Source: Ferroglobus sp. (GTDB lineage Archaea > Halobacteriota > Archaeoglobi > Archaeoglobales > Archaeoglobaceae). Taken from it: a DNA stretch of 7,028 nt. The notes beneath the pieces were generated by a model that did no database searches, was not told the DNA's origin, and saw nothing but the letters and a program-made list of their open reading frames with translations. Below, one piece after another: positions 5,176 to 7,028 of the stretch (its first letter is position 1; every line of letters starts with the position of its first letter). The position numbers and the translations under genes are program-made. The stretch covers positions 1 to 7,028 of the forward strand of contig WAQS01000106.1 of NCBI GenBank assembly GCA_015520115.1, given 5' to 3'.

Positions 5176-5186
5176 CCTTTGCTATC

Positions 5187-5726
5187 ATGAGGCTCTTTAT
5201 AGCTGTCGACCTAAGCGAAGAGCTGAGGGAGAAGATAGCACCTATTCTGAAAACTATCTCTGGTTTAAATGGTGTTAAAGCCGTTGAGAAGGAAAATTTA
5301 CACATCACGCTAAAATTCTTAGGTGAGGTGAACGAGGCGAGAGTGCCGGCTATTTCGGAAGCTCTGAAAAAGGTTGCGTTTGAGCCGTTCAAAATCTACC
5401 TCAAAGGTTTCGGGTTTTTTCCCAATGAGAGATATGCAAGAGTTGCGTGGATAGGAGTTAGAGAGGGAGAGGAGGAGCTTAGGAAATTAGCCGAAGGCAT
5501 CAATTCCGCTTTGAAAAAAGTGGGATTCAAGCCCGAAAGCTTCACAGCTCACGTCACAATAGCGAGGGTGAAAAAGCCGGAAGGGAGGAAGATAGTGGAA
5601 GTTTTGAGAGATCTCGAAGATGATTTCGGATGGATGGATGTAAGGGATTTCAGGCTGAAGAAAAGCACGCTAACGAGCAAAGGGCCAATTTACGAGGACT
5701 TGGAAGTTTACGGTGTAGAAAGATGA
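5187..5726 (+). CDS. thpR: RNA 2',3'-cyclic phosphodiesterase ThpR (LigT / 2'-5' RNA ligase family)
   Basis: A 179-residue member of the 2H phosphoesterase superfamily. Its two catalytic H-x-T motifs are HITL (H39, T41) and HVTI (H122, T124), each on a strand of the bilobal fold. The MRLFIAVDLS start, LKFLGEV after the first motif, GFGFFPN (74-80) and ARVAWIGV (84-91) are family signatures, and the length is normal for ThpR. Characterised members open RNA 2',3'-cyclic phosphates to 2'-phosphates and show 2'-5' RNA ligase activity in vitro; the physiological RNA is not settled. ATG at 5187 has no Shine-Dalgarno and lies about 27 bases after a TATA-like box. The stop overlaps the CCA-adding enzyme start in an ATGA, so the two are translated together, suggesting a role at tRNA or other RNA 3' ends. 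Confidence 0.93.
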   Translation: MRLFIAVDLSEELREKIAPILKTISGLNGVKAVEKENLHITLKFLGEVNEARVPAISEALKKVAFEPFKIYLKGFGFFPNERYARVAWIGVREGEEELRKLAEGINSALKKVGFKPESFTAHVTIARVKKPEGRKIVEVLRDLEDDFGWMDVRDFRLKKSTLTSKGPIYEDLEVYGVER

Positions 5727-7028
5727 AGGAGGTTCTGGAAGAGGTTTTGAAAGAGGTCATTCCGAGTGAAGAGTTGAGAAGAAAGGCTGAAAAAGCGGCT
5801 GAAGAGCTTGAGAGAAGGTTGAAGGAAAAGCTCAAGGATTATCCAGACTTGGAATTCAGATTTCTCGGAAGCTTTGCAAGAGACACATGGCTGCCGGAAA
5901 GTTTGGAGATAGACGCCTTCATTCTCTTCCCCGAAAACTATACTGAAGAGGAACTCGAAAGAATCGGACTCGAAATTGGGAAGAGTGTTCTCGACGAATT
6001 TGAGCTGAGATATGCCGCTCATCCATACGTTCACGGCAAGGTGCTTGGAGTTGAAGCGGATGTTGTGCCTTGCTACAAGCTGAGAAGCGCTGAGAAGATC
6101 AAGAGTGCAGTTGACAGAACTCCCTTTCACCACGAGTGGCTGAAAGATAGAATAAAGGGAAAGGAAAACGACGTTAGACTCTTAAAAAGATTCTTGAAAG
6201 CTTCGAACTTGTACGGAGCTGAGTACAAAGTAAGAGGTTTTTCCGGCTACCTCTGCGAGCTGCTCATAGTATTCTACGGAAGTTTCGAAAACCTCGTCAG
6301 AGAAGCTGCAAAATGGAGAAGAGATCTGGTGATAGATGTTGCGAGAAGAGAAGTTTACAGAAAAAAGGGGTTAAAGAACATCTTCGTAGTGGATCCGGTT
6401 GATGAGAAGAGGAACGTGGCAGCTAATCTAAGCGTCGACAACCTGGCTAAATTCGTTGAGAAATGCCGGCTCTTCATAGAAAAGCCATCCAAAGATTTCT
6501 TCTATCCAGAAAGTGAGGAAATAAAGGACGAAAAACTCGAAAAAGAGCTCGAAAACAGATTCGTATACGAAATAAGTTTTGAAAAGCCTCCAATTGTCGA
6601 AGACAATCTTTATCCTCAGCTTGAGAGGGCGAGCAGAAAAATCTCCGAGTTCTTGGAGAACAACGACTTTAGAGTAGTAAAAAGCGGACACTTCGTAAAA
6701 GGTAGCACGTGCATGATTTACATAGAGACAGCCTTCGACAGACTCGGCAAAATTAAAAAGCATTTTGGACCACCTTTCGAGGTTTACGAGCATGCCATGA
6801 GGTTCATAAAGAAGGAAAGAGAATACAAGCACTTTTTTGAAGAGGGAAAGTACGTAACCTACGTTAGGAGACAGTTCACAACAGTTGTTGAGGCAATAGA
6901 AGACTGCATAAGGAATCACTGGAAATCTCTCGGAGCTGATGTGGGAGAGAAAATAAGGAGCGGAGTGGTGAAGAGAGTACTAACACCACCACCAGAAACG
7001 AAAGAATTTATATGGGACTTCCTAAAGC
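5723..7028 (+). CDS. cca: CCA-adding enzyme, archaeal class I tRNA nucleotidyltransferase (3' end off window)
   Basis: 435 codons are visible and the frame is open at the right edge. The Archaeoglobus enzyme has about 437 residues, so only a few are missing. It adds or repairs the CCA 3' end of tRNA from CTP and ATP without a nucleic-acid template. The polymerase-beta-like head shows FLGSFARDTW (47-56) with the G49-S50 pair, the metal-binding carboxylates in LEID (D64, with E62 next to it) and the third carboxylate in GVEADVVPCYK (D113). VDRTPFHHEWL, GAEYKVRGFSGYLCELLI and VVDPVDEKRNVAANLS are conserved blocks; R230 in the last is probably the arginine that reads the incoming base in the Archaeoglobus enzyme. 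The DNLYPQLERASRKI block begins the tail region. ATG at 5723 overlaps the thpR TGA by four bases, with only a weak GGTG at 5712-5715 upstream, so translation is probably coupled. No disruption is seen. Confidence 0.95.
   Translation, partial: MKEVLEEVLKEVIPSEELRRKAEKAAEELERRLKEKLKDYPDLEFRFLGSFARDTWLPESLEIDAFILFPENYTEEELERIGLEIGKSVLDEFELRYAAHPYVHGKVLGVEADVVPCYKLRSAEKIKSAVDRTPFHHEWLKDRIKGKENDVRLLKRFLKASNLYGAEYKVRGFSGYLCELLIVFYGSFENLVREAAKWRRDLVIDVARREVYRKKGLKNIFVVDPVDEKRNVAANLSVDNLAKFVEKCRLFIEKPSKDFFYPESEEIKDEKLEKELENRFVYEISFEKPPIVEDNLYPQLERASRKISEFLENNDFRVVKSGHFVKGSTCMIYIETAFDRLGKIKKHFGPPFEVYEHAMRFIKKEREYKHFFEEGKYVTYVRRQFTTVVEAIEDCIRNHWKSLGADVGEKIRSGVVKRVLTPPPETKEFIWDFLK

Noticed and set aside
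5030..6133. Minus-strand open frames opposite thpR and cca
   Set aside because: Antisense shadows of two well-supported genes.
6428..6919. 163-codon minus-strand open frame
   Set aside because: It lies wholly inside the clearly coding cca gene, is rich in Phe, Tyr and Val as expected of an antisense frame, and has no ribosome binding site or family signature.
1..7028. tRNA, rRNA, CRISPR, insertion sequence or origin
   Set aside because: No gap is longer than 60 bases, and I saw no direct repeats, terminal inverted repeats, transposase motifs or tRNA-like folding sequence.

Overview
This window looks like ordinary, gene-dense chromosome from a thermophilic euryarchaeon, most likely in or near the Archaeoglobales. 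The evidence is a set of archaea-specific genes: an archaeal class I CCA-adding enzyme that by memory closely resembles the Archaeoglobus one, TrmY, ThpR, a UPF0282 metallo-beta-lactamase, and an AAA ATPase resembling the AMA family of Archaeoglobus and methanogens. Arg codons are mostly AGA/AGG, proteins are rich in Lys and Glu, intergenic gaps are very short, and several start codons lack a Shine-Dalgarno sequence but have a TATA-like box about 25 bases upstream. I saw no mobile element, CRISPR array, rRNA or tRNA. The genus assignment is inference.

Layout: (a) 1-540, minus, is the first 180 codons of a UPF0282 metallo-beta-lactamase-fold protein that runs off the left edge. (b) 593-2259, plus, is a tight four-gene run: a two-CBS-domain protein, a small cysteine-rich protein, TrmY (tRNA pseudouridine-54 N1-methyltransferase) and a GNAT acetyltransferase. 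(c) 2294-2767, minus, is a HIT protein and 2816-3253, plus, is a DUF488 protein; they diverge from a 48-bp region holding one TATA-like element. (d) 3224-4023, minus, is a hemerythrin-like protein followed by a MoaD-like beta-grasp protein without the C-terminal Gly-Gly; its 3' end overlaps the DUF488 gene by 30 bp. (e) 4084-5142, minus, is the AMA-like AAA ATPase. (f) 5187-7028, plus, is ThpR overlapping the CCA-adding enzyme, whose last few codons lie beyond the right edge.

Functional themes: tRNA maturation and RNA-end chemistry recur (TrmY; ThpR with CCA enzyme). The AAA protein suggests protein unfolding or proteasome feeding, and the hemerythrin-like protein suggests O2, NO or iron handling. 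I do not see a clear new multigene system. The most interesting items are the MoaD-like protein lacking Gly-Gly beside the hemerythrin, the unusual pore-loop and C-terminal residues of the AAA ATPase, the uncharacterised Cys-rich protein translated between a CBS protein and TrmY, and three very compact divergent promoters of 44-52 bp. There is no gene-free stretch longer than 60 bases.
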